Positions 11,244-23,342 of a DNA stretch of 50,785 nucleotides are shown piece by piece. Under the pieces are notes generated by a model. It saw only the letters and a program-made list of their open reading frames with translations. It searched no databases and was not told the DNA's origin. Source of the stretch: Azolla pinnata (taxonomy: Eukaryota > Streptophyta > Polypodiopsida > Salviniales > Salviniaceae); the NCBI GenBank assembly GCA_037176905.1, contig JBBBWG010017445.1:1-50785 (forward strand), read 5' to 3'. The number at the start of each line of letters is the position of its first letter. Positions within the stretch are counted from its first letter, which is position 1. Both the position numbers and the translations under genes were made by a program.

Positions 11244-12958
11244 TTAAACAACGAACCGATATGTGACATATCGTCCAGCAGTCTCACTTGGACGAATGAT
11301 TTTCACTACTTGTCCTCGTTTAAGACCATAATATCGAGAGACGGGATCATTTTCTTGCATTCGTGGAAGCTGTAAACGAAGATCACAAAGAAAATTGAAG
11401 ACCAGCATTGTCAGATCAGCAAGGATAAATGAAAAATATCGAAGATACAAAGCTTATCTGGGAGATGAGCAAAAGTGAAAAAGAAAACCTGTGTGTCTTT
11501 CACTGTATAACGATCCAACAAAGCTTTCTTTTCCTCTGGTGTAAGAATTTGATGTTCTGGTACGAGCACATGTTCTTTAATATTCACTAGCAATTCTGAT
11601 TCCTGCATTTGAAATAAAAAAGGATACTCAATGAACATCTCCTTATATCTCTAACCCATCAAAAAGTATGACATGAGCCAATCATACAAGTCATTACACA
11701 AGCTTACCACTGTTCAACGAAAATTTTGTCTTAACAGATAGCTAAAATAAGGCGAACAACAACCTTCAAGCTATTGATTTATATATGCTTCCTTGAGCCT
11801 TCTCAATTCATAAAATTATACAAGCGGGGTCAACCAAGTGGATAAGGGCATGCATTGAAAAGCTCACGTTAGGGAAATGACCAAAACCCGAAACATGGCA
11901 ATACAAATAGCTGATTTAGAAGAAAAGTACTACAACACTCTAAGCTACTTATCTGCCAAAGACCAATAGATAGATTCTCTTCAGCAACCCAGATAGATTG
12001 AACATATCAATCAACATGGTGTAAAGAAAGAGTCTGGGCAAAGATAGGAATTTACCTGAAAGACTTCAAGGTGGTACCTTGAAGACATCTCACTCACACA
12101 CTGTTTTGCGAATGGTGTCAGATTTTGTTGCACAACAAGAATAGCCCTATGCACATTCTCAGACTTCATGCGTTCAGCATATGTTTTGATTGTCTTCACG
12201 CCAACCTTCGGTTCATCTGGGAAGAAAACAAATATCTTTGAAAAACATAAAAAATCCATCAGAATTAGGCATGTAGCCAATCAAGCGCGATGATTAAGGG
12301 AAAGCGAATCTGAAATTGTGAGATTTAGGCCCCTCGACGTCATGCAAAAATTTACGAGATAACATGAAGAAACTACGTAAATGTGAATTTTAGGCCTCTT
12401 GACATCATGCAAAAGTTTACGGCCGTCTGAAATGTTTCATCTGGGGAAACGCTATAACTGCTTCATATCCTCAGACAAGGCTACGACAGGTGTATCTATC
12501 GATAAACGTCAAAGACTATAACTTCCTTCGTAGGAGAAGCTTGCGTTCAGCCACAGAAATCAGGCAGTAAAAGCCATACAATCCACGCAATGCACATTCC
12601 TCATAATCAACACACAGCACAAAAACATATTTCGCTGGTCTGCAATCACCTATCCAAGATTCTACATTGGGAGCAAAGAAGAGAAAAGACATGAAGGAAA
12701 AAAACGGGAAGGCAAAGAAGGAGAGAAACGGCGTAGTACAAGAAGCACCTGCTCGGCGGAGTTCGCGCGTTTAGACTTGCTGATGACGAGGTCATCTCGC
12801 TTGGGCTCGTCCCCGAACTTCTCCCGGAACTCGTCTTTGGACAGGGAGATCTCGAAGTCCGCAACGAGGTAGTCGCGGTCGCGGAGCATCTGCATCACGG
12901 TCCGGCGAATCCGGAAGAGGCGAGCGCTCTGCTCGTCGAGCTGCAGCTGGGAAGCCAT
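11244..12958 (-). CDS. NRPB5: DNA-directed RNA polymerase subunit 5 (RPB5/RPABC1)
   Basis: This is a shared subunit of nuclear RNA polymerases I, II and III. Its N-terminal jaw contacts downstream DNA and its C-terminal domain anchors it to the largest subunit. The four exons are 12958-12749, 12235-12056, 11602-11489 and 11369-11244. All introns are phase 0 GT-AG, giving 209 residues against about 205 in Arabidopsis. Visible family blocks are [48 protein letters not shown] and [23 protein letters not shown], ending FVV. The ATG is in GCCATGGC context. Only the canonical (NRPB5a-like) form is seen; whether a Pol V-specific paralogue exists elsewhere cannot be told. A 24-bp tandem array starts about 100 bp upstream of the start codon. 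Confidence 0.96.
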
Positions 12959-13060
12959 GGCGGGCTTTAGGGTTTTGCAGAAGCTCTGACGAAGAAGGTT
13001 CAAATTTTCGTTTTCAAAGCTTTCTAGGCTCGGGATCAGGTTCGGGCTGCAAACTATCAT

Positions 13061-13315
13061 GCTTAAGCTCAAGCTTAATCCTAAGCTTAAGCTCATCCGA
13101 AGCTTAAGCTCAAGCTTAATCCTAAGCTTAAGCTCATCCGAAGCTTAAGCTCAAGCTTAATCCGAAGCTTAAGCTCAAGCTTAATCCTAAGCTTAAGCTC
13201 AAGCTTAATCCTAAGCTTAAGCTCAAGCTTAATCCGAAGCTTCAGCTCAAGCTTAATCCTAAGCTTCAGCTCAAGCTTAATCCTAAGCTTCAGCTGAGGA
13301 TCAAGCTCAAGCTTT
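13061..13315. repeat. 24-bp HindIII-rich tandem array upstream of RPB5
   Basis: About ten copies of a 24-bp unit built from AAGCTTAAGCTC and AAGCTTAATCC(T/G), with the unit itself nearly palindromic. AAGCTT recurs roughly every 12 bp. Because 24 is divisible by 3, the minus strand stays open as a Lys/Leu/Arg/Ile/Glu repeat, but that frame lacks an ATG before the array and is not supported as a gene. The array lies 100-360 bp upstream of the RPB5 start codon. Confidence 0.9.
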
Positions 13316-14890
13316 GCGGAGCCCAATCTCCATGAAGTCTTGAAATATAATATCTCCATCGTAAGTACGGAGACGATCAAACGTCTCCGGCTCCTTCCCT
13401 TTCGCGGCAGATTCGGATCCACTTTCTCTGCTCGCAACGTGGGAATTCGAGCTGCTTCGCGCTTGCCAAGGCTTTCCACGATTACATCCCTCACTATCCT
13501 GTCACCTGGTAGAAGCTTCGTCAGGAGGAGGTCATAGTTGCACGCAACATGATGGAGTTGAATTGGGATTTTTCGATTTCCCAACGACTGTCTTTGGATT
13601 GTAGCCGTTGAAAATGGAAAGCTTCAATTCCGTTGTTTCTATTTGGATCTTCAAATTGAGTACCCATTGGTGAAAATTATCCTATACAATATAGCTACAA
13701 CTTCAATATTACTCATTCTACAAATTGCTAGGTTAATGGCTAAGAATTGGGGTTAACCATAAATTTTCCGATTTGGCAAGACATAGTGTTCTCTCTATAT
13801 GATCATTTGCCCAATTATTTTTTCCAAATAACATGCTAGCCAGCACAACACGTTAGTTTCCAAGTGGCTAACAAAACAAAAATCAATATGATTATGGCAT
13901 TTGATAAGGCAAATTCACTCACAACCCACTCATTATTGATTTATCATACACGAGGACAGCTAGGCCTCTATCAACTAGTTTGAAAAACCGTGAAAGGCAG
14001 CAGAATCAAGCACATTCTCGCCGAGTAATTTTACTCGTGAAGTGAACAAGCACATGGACATTCAACCCATTGCTTGGCAGGTGTCAAAACGAAACGTTTA
14101 CAATGCATCAAAACATTCCTGCCCTTGTGATTTTAACACTTTCAGAACAAATCATAGTGCCTTTCGAAATAAAATGCAAACAGTTAAGCTCCCTTCTTCC
14201 AAGATTATGCTTTGCTATTTTGACAACAATGGCCACAGCTGAAATCAGATCATGACCATAGACATATATCAAGGCACAGTTTACGGTTGCACTGACATAA
14301 AAAAACACGGGAATATTTGGGCACAATTTACAGTAACAAAACCAGGCACACAATAATACCTAATGCAGAACATATGCCATGCGCACTTCCTGCCCATGTC
14401 TACATCCAACTTAGACAAGTGTATAATCATATAGATAATATGTGTCTCAAGACAGTAATTTTTTCTTTATATCAAAACAATTTGTACATTCTGAAATAAA
14501 TCCCACAACCTGGACCAAGGCGTACCTTCATTCAGTAAACCATGTCCAGACCTTTTGATTTTTCGCCGCTTTCTTTGATGTAACATATTTCAAGCACTTT
14601 GGAACACAAATATAACCTAAGCTGAATCTGAATTCTGAAGCTTGCTGGGGGGTCAGAGGACATTAAGTATGCAAAATTCGTCAGTGTTCAAGCAACCACT
14701 AGAGGTATCAATCTGAGAGGAGAAGATTATATCTCAGGGAAAAGAATGAGTGAATCAGGTGAGTACCCATCCAACCTGCTCTTCCCAGTGAAACACACCA
14801 TGGTGAGGTGTTCCACCATATACACAACAAATCAGATGAAGGAAAAAATAGCAAACAGCTATATTACTCAGAGTCAGAAAAGACCAGACC
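13316..14890. other. Intergenic between RPB5 and the kinase gene
   Basis: AT-rich sequence upstream of RPB5 and downstream of the kinase stop. It should hold the kinase 3' UTR near its right end. No coding frame or structured RNA is visible. Confidence 0.5.
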
Positions 14891-17800
14891 CTAGTGGGGT
14901 GCCCTCCTTAAAGACGAAAAGAAGCCCCCCTTTTTTTCTTTTCTTTCCTCGTCACCAACCTGCAACATCAATCGATAAAACATCTGTTTCAAGCTCCGCC
15001 AAGATAAGTTTCGATCGTGTTTCCATTTCAAAGCTTTTATGGCTCATTTGCACATTAAGGAAGAAACCCATCATTTTAATGAATCTACACACCTCTCTCA
15101 AAATATCCTGAAGAACAATGGTGATGTCAGAAAACTCTGGTCGTTCACTTGGGTCTTGCTTCCAACATCTTTCTAGTAATTCTGCAAGTCTAGGATGAGT
15201 GCTCTTGGGAATTGTTGGCCTTAATCCCTGTCGAAAACATATTTAGCAATCAGAGCATCACAATCCTCAAGTTTTTTGAAACCAATACTAGAAAATTACC
15301 TTTTGAACCACTCCAACAGCTGCTTGTAATGGTGTTAAATAGTCGTAAGGTAGCTGGAAACAGAAACAACTTTCAGACATACCAGGAAAGCAAGGGATTC
15401 TAATGCAATAACATCGAGTTACCTTTCCAGTTAAAAGTTCCCATAGAACAATACCAAAGCTGAAAACATCCGCCTTTCGATCATAAGGCTTGTGTTCAAT
15501 CACCTGTTCCATATTTTTTGTTTCATTAGGTAGATGTAACTGATACATATTATATGATAATAATACGTGATTTTCTTTTGTTCTTTCAGTCATATACTCA
15601 ACAACTGACCATACCTCAGGTGCCATCCACCTATAAGTCCCTGTTTCCGCAGTCATAATTCCACTTTGTGCTTGAACACGAGCAACCCCAAAATCAGCAA
15701 CCTTAACAACCTATATTCAAACATTAACTCAGCATGTTGCACTACAGCAATGAATTTGTCAGACAGCTGTTCTACCTCATGCTCATCCATCAGAAGATTT
15801 GCAGCCTTTAGATCTCTGTGGATGATATTATTTTGGTGTAGATAATCCATTCCTTTAGAAACATCAATTGCTACCCGAAGTAATACCGGAAACTTAAAGA
15901 CACCCCTCTGATTGTGAAGATAATCATAAACACTTCCACCAGCCATGAACTCTGAAAATGAAACAAGAACAAGAATAAAATATTTCTTGAAATCCATAGT
16001 TCAATAACCAGTGGCAGTCGTCCTAAATTACCGGTTACGATGCAGAGATTTGGAGGTCTTGTGCATGCACCAATGAACTGCACAACATTCTTATGGCGCA
16101 CTTTCCTGTTGAACAGCAAGCATTGGTTTTTTACATCAAGCATTGTTTATAAAACCACATTCTCAAGAAAAAAAAAGAAACAACATTCCTGTTATGTACC
16201 TCATAATGTAAACTTCCTGAGCAAACTCTCTCTGCAATTCGTCATTCAGGCGCTCAGGTCTCAAAACTTTAATGGCAACATCTTGTCCACAGTACGTCCC
16301 TCTATACCTGTTCATCACCATATTCTTTAAGAATAGATTGATTCAACGTCTAATGGTTTGTATATCAGGTGTACACTTACAGATCACCAAAGGAGCCGGA
16401 AGCTACTTTGCGACTAAATTTGAGTTGAGAGTAATCTATTTCCCAATCATCTGTCCCATCAGAAGGTATTTTCAAATATTCAGCACTTGGTTTCGTAACA
16501 GGTTCAGTGGGTGAAGTTGTTGGTGAAATTCTTCTCCAATACGCATCCTGCAGTTGTGTTAAGTAGTAATTGTTCCAATAACCAATTACTTCACAGGAAC
16601 TGTGATTTATCATAATTCCACACTTGCAGATCATGTTCCTAGATAATTTCAGCATAACTTAATAGGAAACATGAACAGTCTAATTGGAAGTACTTTCACC
16701 ATTTTACTAGAACTCTACGGATATCTTCAATCACAGGTGACAATTCTTATATACTGCTGTTGCGATCTATGAAAATATCTACAGTCTTAGAAAAATTAAA
16801 TTTGTAAGAAAATCAGTCACCTCTACACTTGCTAATGCAGTCTCCAATGCCTGCTCTAATTCTGCTGTGTCCTGATTAAGCAGCAATAAGAGCAAATTTC
16901 AACCTAATATTCCATAACCATGACATCATGAATTCAACTCCTCATACCACATTATTCCTTTCTTACAATACAGCATCTATGCTGCAAATGTTTTTAAAGT
17001 CATTATCAGACAGAACCAGCGAAAACAAATCAACAACATTCAAGGGAACACACCTCTGTAGGCCAGCCATCAACAACAAAAACATCTAGAGAGTAACCAT
17101 CAACAGTTGAAAACACGTGTGCCTCCCTAATATTCAACCCGATGTCTGCAAGTAATGAGGATAACTGCACAAAAGCGAGAACATAGCATTAATTAAATCC
17201 TTCAAACAGCTGCAGTAATTCATTCTGTACCTTTTGATTTGATTCGACATACCTGACTCAGTAGTTTTGGTTTATCAATAGTTGAGAATGTCACTTCATG
17301 CATCGGCACATGATTGAATCTGGTAAATGAACATAAAAGAACTTACTTAGAACCAAACGGTACCTAGACTCACATGACCAGAACCAAGAAAATAATGAAG
17401 CTAAATATATTTGCTGACTACTTTGTTCCAGAATGCACGCTATCGTTGTTTTCTTTGTTCTCATCAACTGGAGAGGACTTGCTTAGTTCTAATGCCAAGG
17501 CTTCCAAATTAGGAGAGGATCCAAACGCAGGTGGTGGATGCAAGCTGTTTGAAACATACATATGGCAACAAGCATGAGAAAATGGCTTAGCTCTACACAT
17601 TCCAAACAATATATGAATAAAGGATTCACACCTCTTTGGCCTTGGTAAAAGCTGAGTCAATGTGGTTTCCGTGTTTGGCGAAGCATTTTCTAGATTTTCT
17701 ACTCCAGCAGGCAGAACCTGTCTTGATATTAAGTTACGGAAACAATAGGACCATAAGAGGTGGCATTGATTGGATACCTCTACCATTATAACTTGAAATA

Positions 17801-20338
17801 TCAATCATCTGATGTAGAAATATGTTGCGTTCACTAATTTTCTAGAATATCCTACCACCATGATACATATTAAAAAAAACATAATGGCACGACAAGGATC
17901 ACTACCTTAAAATGTTCAAATAAAGGATATTCACAATTGTTTCCTATTGATAGAATTCACCCTAACTAGCTGCATTATGAACCAAGCTGCCATGTACAGC
18001 ATTAAGAAGGCTCCTTATGCCACATGCCACAAACATAAACCCAGGCAGTTTGTGCCGAGAATATTAATAATCTTGGAAAAACATCGTCTCAAATTTCCAA
18101 CTATCCTACATAAACGTTACAGCATTATATTACCCCAGGAATGTAATTTGTGTATCTTCAGAAAAGAAGTATAATTGACTGCACCCATCCCAAGAGATTG
18201 AACCATCACTTAGCTGGAACTATATTGCTTGCATAGTTGGATTAACATACATGGACCTACTAAGAGAATAATGTACCATTATGACCAAAAGGACACGAAA
18301 CAGCTAATGTTATTACTACCATGCAGTCAAACGTTTCTGACATTTTTTACACAAAAGTTGCCAGAATTCAGGATTTCAAGGTTTGCTGAGGCTAATATTG
18401 CTAGTCATCAATACAAATGTGCATATCATCCTAATCACTATAAAATCTTCCATAACATCTAATTGCCATGGTTACTAAAACGAAGGAAATAGCTTACGTG
18501 AACAGGCCTAACACTAAATGCTGGGCGATTATCTGGATCCTCCGCCAATTCCAGTAATCTCTTATGATTCAACACATCCTCAGCTCTTTCAATGTTTACA
18601 TCTAAAGCATACCTGAAACAACAAGTAGAACTACTCAATAAACTAACAGACACATATGCAGATAAAGCTAATAATAATGCAAAATTCTGGTTTTGATAAT
18701 TTTCTATTTCCAGTGAAAACATGAATGTGTACTCCTCAATAGCAATAACCTGAGAGGAAAACATATATACTTGTTAGCCCAAGAAAATTAATAAACGCAG
18801 AATATGTACTCCACAGGAGAGGGCTTTGGAAAATAAAGCAGCATGGACAATATGGTAATAATTCAGATACTCACATTCATTAGGGAGGAAAAGAGTTCTG
18901 AGAGTTCCTTACATCTATACATGTGCATATAATACGAGAGCAAGAAAGAGCGATTGAGAGTATAGAAATATATAGAAGATATACAATCACAGATATGCAT
19001 GCATACACAGAAGTTATAGAAGATATACAGTCACAGATATGCATGCATACACAAAAGTTATTTCTTATATGGTAGGTCTACTTAGATGAATAACACAGGA
19101 ACATTCGACTTATGGAATTTTAAATTATATTTGCTAATGTCTTAGGAAAATCAGTCATGGGGAATCGAAAATGAAATTCAAGAAAGGTGAGATAGTAGCT
19201 GGAAGATTGGGACATGCGAGATTCAATGTTTGAGGTGAGGCTCAGCTACATATTTTGTGTCCAAACAGGTGTATGAGAAGCTTTGTAACTTCCCATTTAA
19301 ACACGACCGTGCGTCCATTTGTTATCATCTTTCTAAATCAAACAGGGGTTTTCAGGGCAAGGCATTAAATACTAGGCCGTGAAAGAACCTCGCATTTTAG
19401 CAGTTCTAAGACTCTAACACAGTGAGACACACGGTACACACAAAAAGAGGTGAACGCAACATGCATGGCAATAAAAGAGAACATAATGAAACCTTTTAAC
19501 AACTGTTGAAGTTAGTGTGACATTATTCAGAAGAAAAAGATGCATGAACATAATACAACTACCCTTGAGTACCACTTCAAGCTAGTATATTTGTCTCACT
19601 TTTTACTTTTATCAAGTAGTACTATATGGTGTATATAATTGTTTAAGCATTACAGGTTCTCCTCCTTGTCGCAACACATCAGATTCACCATGTGCGTTAT
19701 ACTGAAGTTGTCAGAAGGCAAGAACTCAATTTGGATACAGTCTCTATACAAAGATGGCGATGACTAGAAAGTTTCACAAGTATGTATCAAAGATCAGAAT
19801 TCTAATAGAAACATTTCGGAATCTTTCTGACAAAGAAATGCCAAGGTATAATGTGTTTGTTTGCATGGTCAATTCACTATGCGTTGATGAATGGCAAATG
19901 CTAAATATTATACATCATTCCTAATAAGATGAGATAGATTACGGGGCAGAAAAGGCACAACTTTTGTGGTGATAAACTACACTATCGGAATGTAAGCTCC
20001 GAGGAAGATTATGTGGATCCCTTTGGTGGAAAATCGTCCATGACCACAATCCCCAGATTGTGACTGATCCAAACTCTGTGCCAAAAGCCTGACACAATCC
20101 TGACCCCCCTTTCCTATGAACATGCAAGAAAACTTATTATAGTTTGAAACAAATACCTGGAAGGCAAACGAAGGAAGTGAGCACGGATAGAATCAACAAA
20201 ATCCAAAGAATGAACGGATTCATGATTCATATCCATGAGCCGTTTGACGATTTCGTTACATACTTCTGCTTTCTTTCCTTGGAGGACGCGTTTTGAGGGA
20301 GGCGGAGTGGGACCAAGCGTAGGAGCAGAGGAAGCCAT
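14891..20338 (-). CDS. ACT-domain Raf-like protein kinase, STY8/STY17/STY46 type
   Basis: This is a cytosolic dual-specificity-like kinase. Arabidopsis STY8/17/46 phosphorylate transit peptides of chloroplast precursor proteins. The sixteen exons are 20338-20157, 18612-18498, 17717-17632, 17544-17422, 17319-17253, 17164-17054, 16871-16821, 16547-16381, 16307-16200, 16105-16032, 15951-15776, 15710-15615, 15503-15423, 15353-15300, 15227-15093 and 14959-14891. They join to 564 residues (family 546-575). An ACT domain (about 172-238) contains [17 protein letters not shown] and [14 protein letters not shown]. Kinase landmarks are the [11 protein letters not shown] loop, Lys314 in [12 protein letters not shown] (406-413), DFG (426-428) and APE (450-452). 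The last exon is a small conserved tail, [12 protein letters not shown]. Intron 1 is 1544 bp and holds a 44-bp tandem doublet. ACT domains in this group bind amino-acid-like regulators; the ligand here is unknown. Confidence 0.95.
18971..19058. repeat. Two-copy tandem duplication, 44-bp period, in kinase intron 1
   Basis: TATAGAAGATATACA-TCACAG followed by ATGCATGCATACACA appears at 18971 and 19015 with two or three differences. Each copy carries an ATGCATGCAT palindrome. Confidence 0.85.
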
Positions 20339-21152
20339 GGCTGGAGAAGGTGAGAAAGCTGAGTTAGATTGATTGATCTTGCAAGGCAGACTGATGTAAT
20401 ATATTAAAATCCAACAACACTCCTTCGATATGGTTGTTCCTTTTCTTGCTTCAGTAAAAAAAAAAAATCCCTTCGGAAAGTTTGAATCTTCCTCCTTACC
20501 GGTGAGAACAAACACTTCTTACAAGCTTCTTCTACTGCTTCTAGAAACGCTTCTTTCCTGTGGAACTGTAAACCGTTTTCCCTGCTACACGAGTAAGTGT
20601 ACGCTCCTTTGACGCCGTATCTTTGTTCCTATAAAGGAGGCGCTTTGCTTCTGTAGCGCGATTAGATTAGGGTTTACTTGCCTGAACATAAGCCAATTCC
20701 TTCTTCGGTTGAAGGAAACGCCTTCGCCTTTCCTTCGGCGATTCTTTTCACCTTCTCGTGTCGGGATTCACTTGCTAAAATGGTGGCTGAAAAAGAAAAA
20801 ACAAGAGAGGCTTTGCTCCAAACAGCTTCTTGCAATCCTTTTTCCGTCTTTACATACGGAGAGCGATAGAAAAGAAATAGTAAGCTTGCATGACGATGTT
20901 TCCTCCGCGAAATGCTTCCACGCACAACACCCCTCGGATTCCCGCAGCGTTTTCCTGCTAATCCGTTTGGCCTTCAAAATCGGATATGCTTCCGAACTTC
21001 TTTTCCTGGAAGGAGGCGCGGCTGAGAGAGATACTCAGGGGGCTGGCGGAGAGAGAATGAGAGGAAGGAGCGGGAATGCACGGGTAGCTGCAACGTCTGC
21101 CACGGATGAGAATGGATGGAGAGAAGGCACGATTGGCAGAAGCTGGAGGAGG

Positions 21153-21241
21153 GGGAAGAAGAAGAAGCAGCAGAAGCAGAAGCAGAAGCGGAAGCAGCAG
21201 CAGCAGAAGAAGAAGAAGAAGAAGAAGAAGAAGAAGAAGAC
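21153..21241. repeat. GAA/GCA trinucleotide microsatellite
   Basis: A purine-rich tract of GAAGAA with interspersed GCAGCA/CAGAAG units that ends in an uninterrupted GAA run. It creates spurious Arg, Ser, Lys or Leu repeat frames. Confidence 0.9.
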
Positions 21242-21742
21242 GAAAAATTAAAAAAGAAAACAAAAGAGGGGGTAAACGGATAATCAATCGCAACACAGAA
21301 GAAAGAGAAAGACGAAGAAGAAGAAGGAAATACGCCGCGACTAGACGCCGCGAATGCTGTTTGATGCTGACGCTGATGCTGCAGCCCTTTTTTCTTGTTT
21401 TTTTTAGAGTTCCTGTTTTCTTGAAAAAAAACGAAAAAACAAAAGAAGAAAGAAAGAACGAAAGAAAGAAAGAAGAACTTGCAGAAACAAATGCTTGATA
21501 GAATCAGGAAAAAAAACGGAGATCTTTTTGGTTTCCTTTTTTTTTTTTAAGTCTGTTACTAATTGATTCTATCAGCGTTCTTTTGTTTTTTTTGTTTTTG
21601 TGTGCAAGTTCTTCTTCTTTTTCTTTCTGTGCGTGTTCTTCTTTGCTTTTGTGCAACATCTTGATCCTCCGTCATCTTGTTGACTTGATCTTTTGGCCTT
21701 TCGTGTCGCGCTAGGGCCAAGACAAAGAAAAGCAGAAAGCAG

Positions 21743-21780
21743 AAAGAAGAAGGAGAAGAAGAAGAAGAAGAAGAAGAGGA

Positions 21781-21812
<32 letters not shown>
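21743..21812. repeat. GAA run followed by CAACAG run
   Basis: GAAGAA units from about 21743 to 21778 pass into an almost pure CAACAG hexamer run. In one plus-strand frame it reads Lys-rich then poly-Gln. No other coding evidence supports that frame. Confidence 0.9.
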
Positions 21813-21813
<1 letters not shown>

Positions 21814-21846
21814 TCGTGAGCATCACCATCATCATCGTGTTTCGGC

Positions 21847-21964
21847 TTCCGGAACCTTCTTTCAGCTTCCGGAACCTTCTTCCAGCTTCCGGAACCTTCT
21901 TCCAGCTTCCGGAACCTTCTTTCAGCTTTCGGAACCTTCTTCAGCTTCGGCTTCGGAACCTTCC
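21847..21964. promoter_or_regulatory. Tandem 20-bp array matching heat-shock-element consensus
   Basis: TTCCGGAACCTTC, a perfect three-pentamer nTTCnnGAAnnTTCn element, occurs at 21847, 21867, 21887 and 21907, exactly 20 bp apart. A one-base variant follows at 21927 and a diverged copy at about 21953. An AT run (22017-22050) lies about 55 bp further right and could serve as a TATA region. No clear ORF follows in either direction, so a driven gene is not identified. It may simply be a tandem expansion of one element. Confidence 0.5.
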
Positions 21965-22008
21965 GGATGCTTCCGCGGTCGGAACCGCCACCGCGCGGGC
22001 CCCGCTTG

Positions 22009-22016
<8 letters not shown>

Positions 22017-22050
<34 letters not shown>
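22017..22050. repeat. AT dinucleotide run
   Basis: An uninterrupted TA/AT microsatellite directly to the right of the HSE-like array. Confidence 0.9.
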
Positions 22051-22052
<2 letters not shown>

Positions 22053-23307
22053 CATGTATGTGAACACAGCAACATGTTTTTACGGCGCGAGAATCTTTGC
22101 TGCGATCGTGTGCTATAGATACCGGGTGCGAAACGGATGCGCTTTTGCAGAGGGCACCGATCCGCCTCGTGCTTATAGATCGACACGGCGTTGCCCGGCC
22201 GCAAGTTAATCTTCCTCCTTCACACGACACGTCTCTGCATGCCCCCCATCCTCCCAACCAGCAAACGAGAAGACCGGGGATAAAAGCATATACTGACCCC
22301 AAAGGCCAGGCGATCCGGAAACACGTTCAAATTCGCGAACCTTCCTCTCTGCAAAAGAACATGGGAAGGAAGCTCTCTCGACCCCACCCCCTTCACGATT
22401 CTCCGCGAATGGCATCAAAATTTGTTTTATTTGTTTTTCTTCTTCTGTTTCGCTTTGTTTCGGCGTGATGCTCTCTGCGGTCGAACATGCATGCATGTTG
22501 GGCTCTGCAGACACTTCAGTGCCTTTGAGAGATGCCGCGGCGCATATCCGATCCCTCCGATGACATATTCCGGGATCGAGATTCGTTGTGAAGGGGCATC
22601 GCTGTCGCCGAGTTAAGAAGAATGTCGGCATTTGTAGTGCTCCTCCGTTTTGTTTTCCAAACTCAGGATACCGCGTTAGCGAAAAATAACTAGCTACATG
22701 AGTGTTCGCTTGCCCCTCATTGATTGCATCACATAACACATGTTAGAAGAAAGAGGCTCCATCAGATCTCTCCATCTAGGCACATCCATGTCCACAATCC
22801 AACCAGTTCCCAATTGGAGTGGCAACACACTCCTTCCCATACAACATTCACTTCTTGTTACAAAATACACCCAAGCCTGAAGTGAATCCTCCAAGTTCTT
22901 AGCCAGAAAGATTGATTTTGGGGCAGAATAGTTCCATTGGACATGATGCACATTCCGTCTTTTCTATTGAAATCGGAACGCGACTAACCAAGAAAAAGAT
23001 TGGAATGTCACTAACCACAACCGTAGCTTTGGGATGGAGTTACCGTCTCTGAGAAGCGATTGTGTTGAATTCGGCCACCCTGCAAGTCATGCATTCTTTT
23101 CAAAAGATGTGAAGGCCATGGGAAGGAGAACGCAGAGATTTTCTACTCGCGACTTGATACAATGTCCCAAACTGTTGTAGGAATCAGGATTTCCGGGCTT
23201 TTGTCGTGTTGTGAGACAATGGGGCATTGCGAAACTTTACAAGCTTGAGCGAAAGACAGGAGCTGCATTCCTCGTTCCGATATATTCCTCGTTGCAATAT
23301 AATCGGG

Positions 23308-23308
<1 letters not shown>

Positions 23309-23341
<33 letters not shown>
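23309..23341. repeat. AT dinucleotide run
   Basis: An uninterrupted TA repeat in the gene-free block. A shorter GA run follows near 23494-23512. Confidence 0.9.

Positions 23342-23342
<1 letters not shown>

Noticed and set aside
13093-13584. 163-codon minus-strand frame with Leu-Lys-Leu-Arg-Ile-Lys-Leu-Glu repeats
   Set aside because: Openness comes from the 24-bp array; the frame has no ATG at its left start (TTG) and the non-repeat part matches no family I know.
21693-22118. Plus-strand frame with Lys-rich, poly-Gln and Pro/Ser repeats
   Set aside because: It is built from GAA, CAACAG and the 20-bp HSE-like repeats and lacks a stable start or domain.
22206-22739. 177-codon minus-strand frame
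   Set aside because: No recognisable domain, no supporting promoter or splice pattern; probably chance in a GC-richer stretch.
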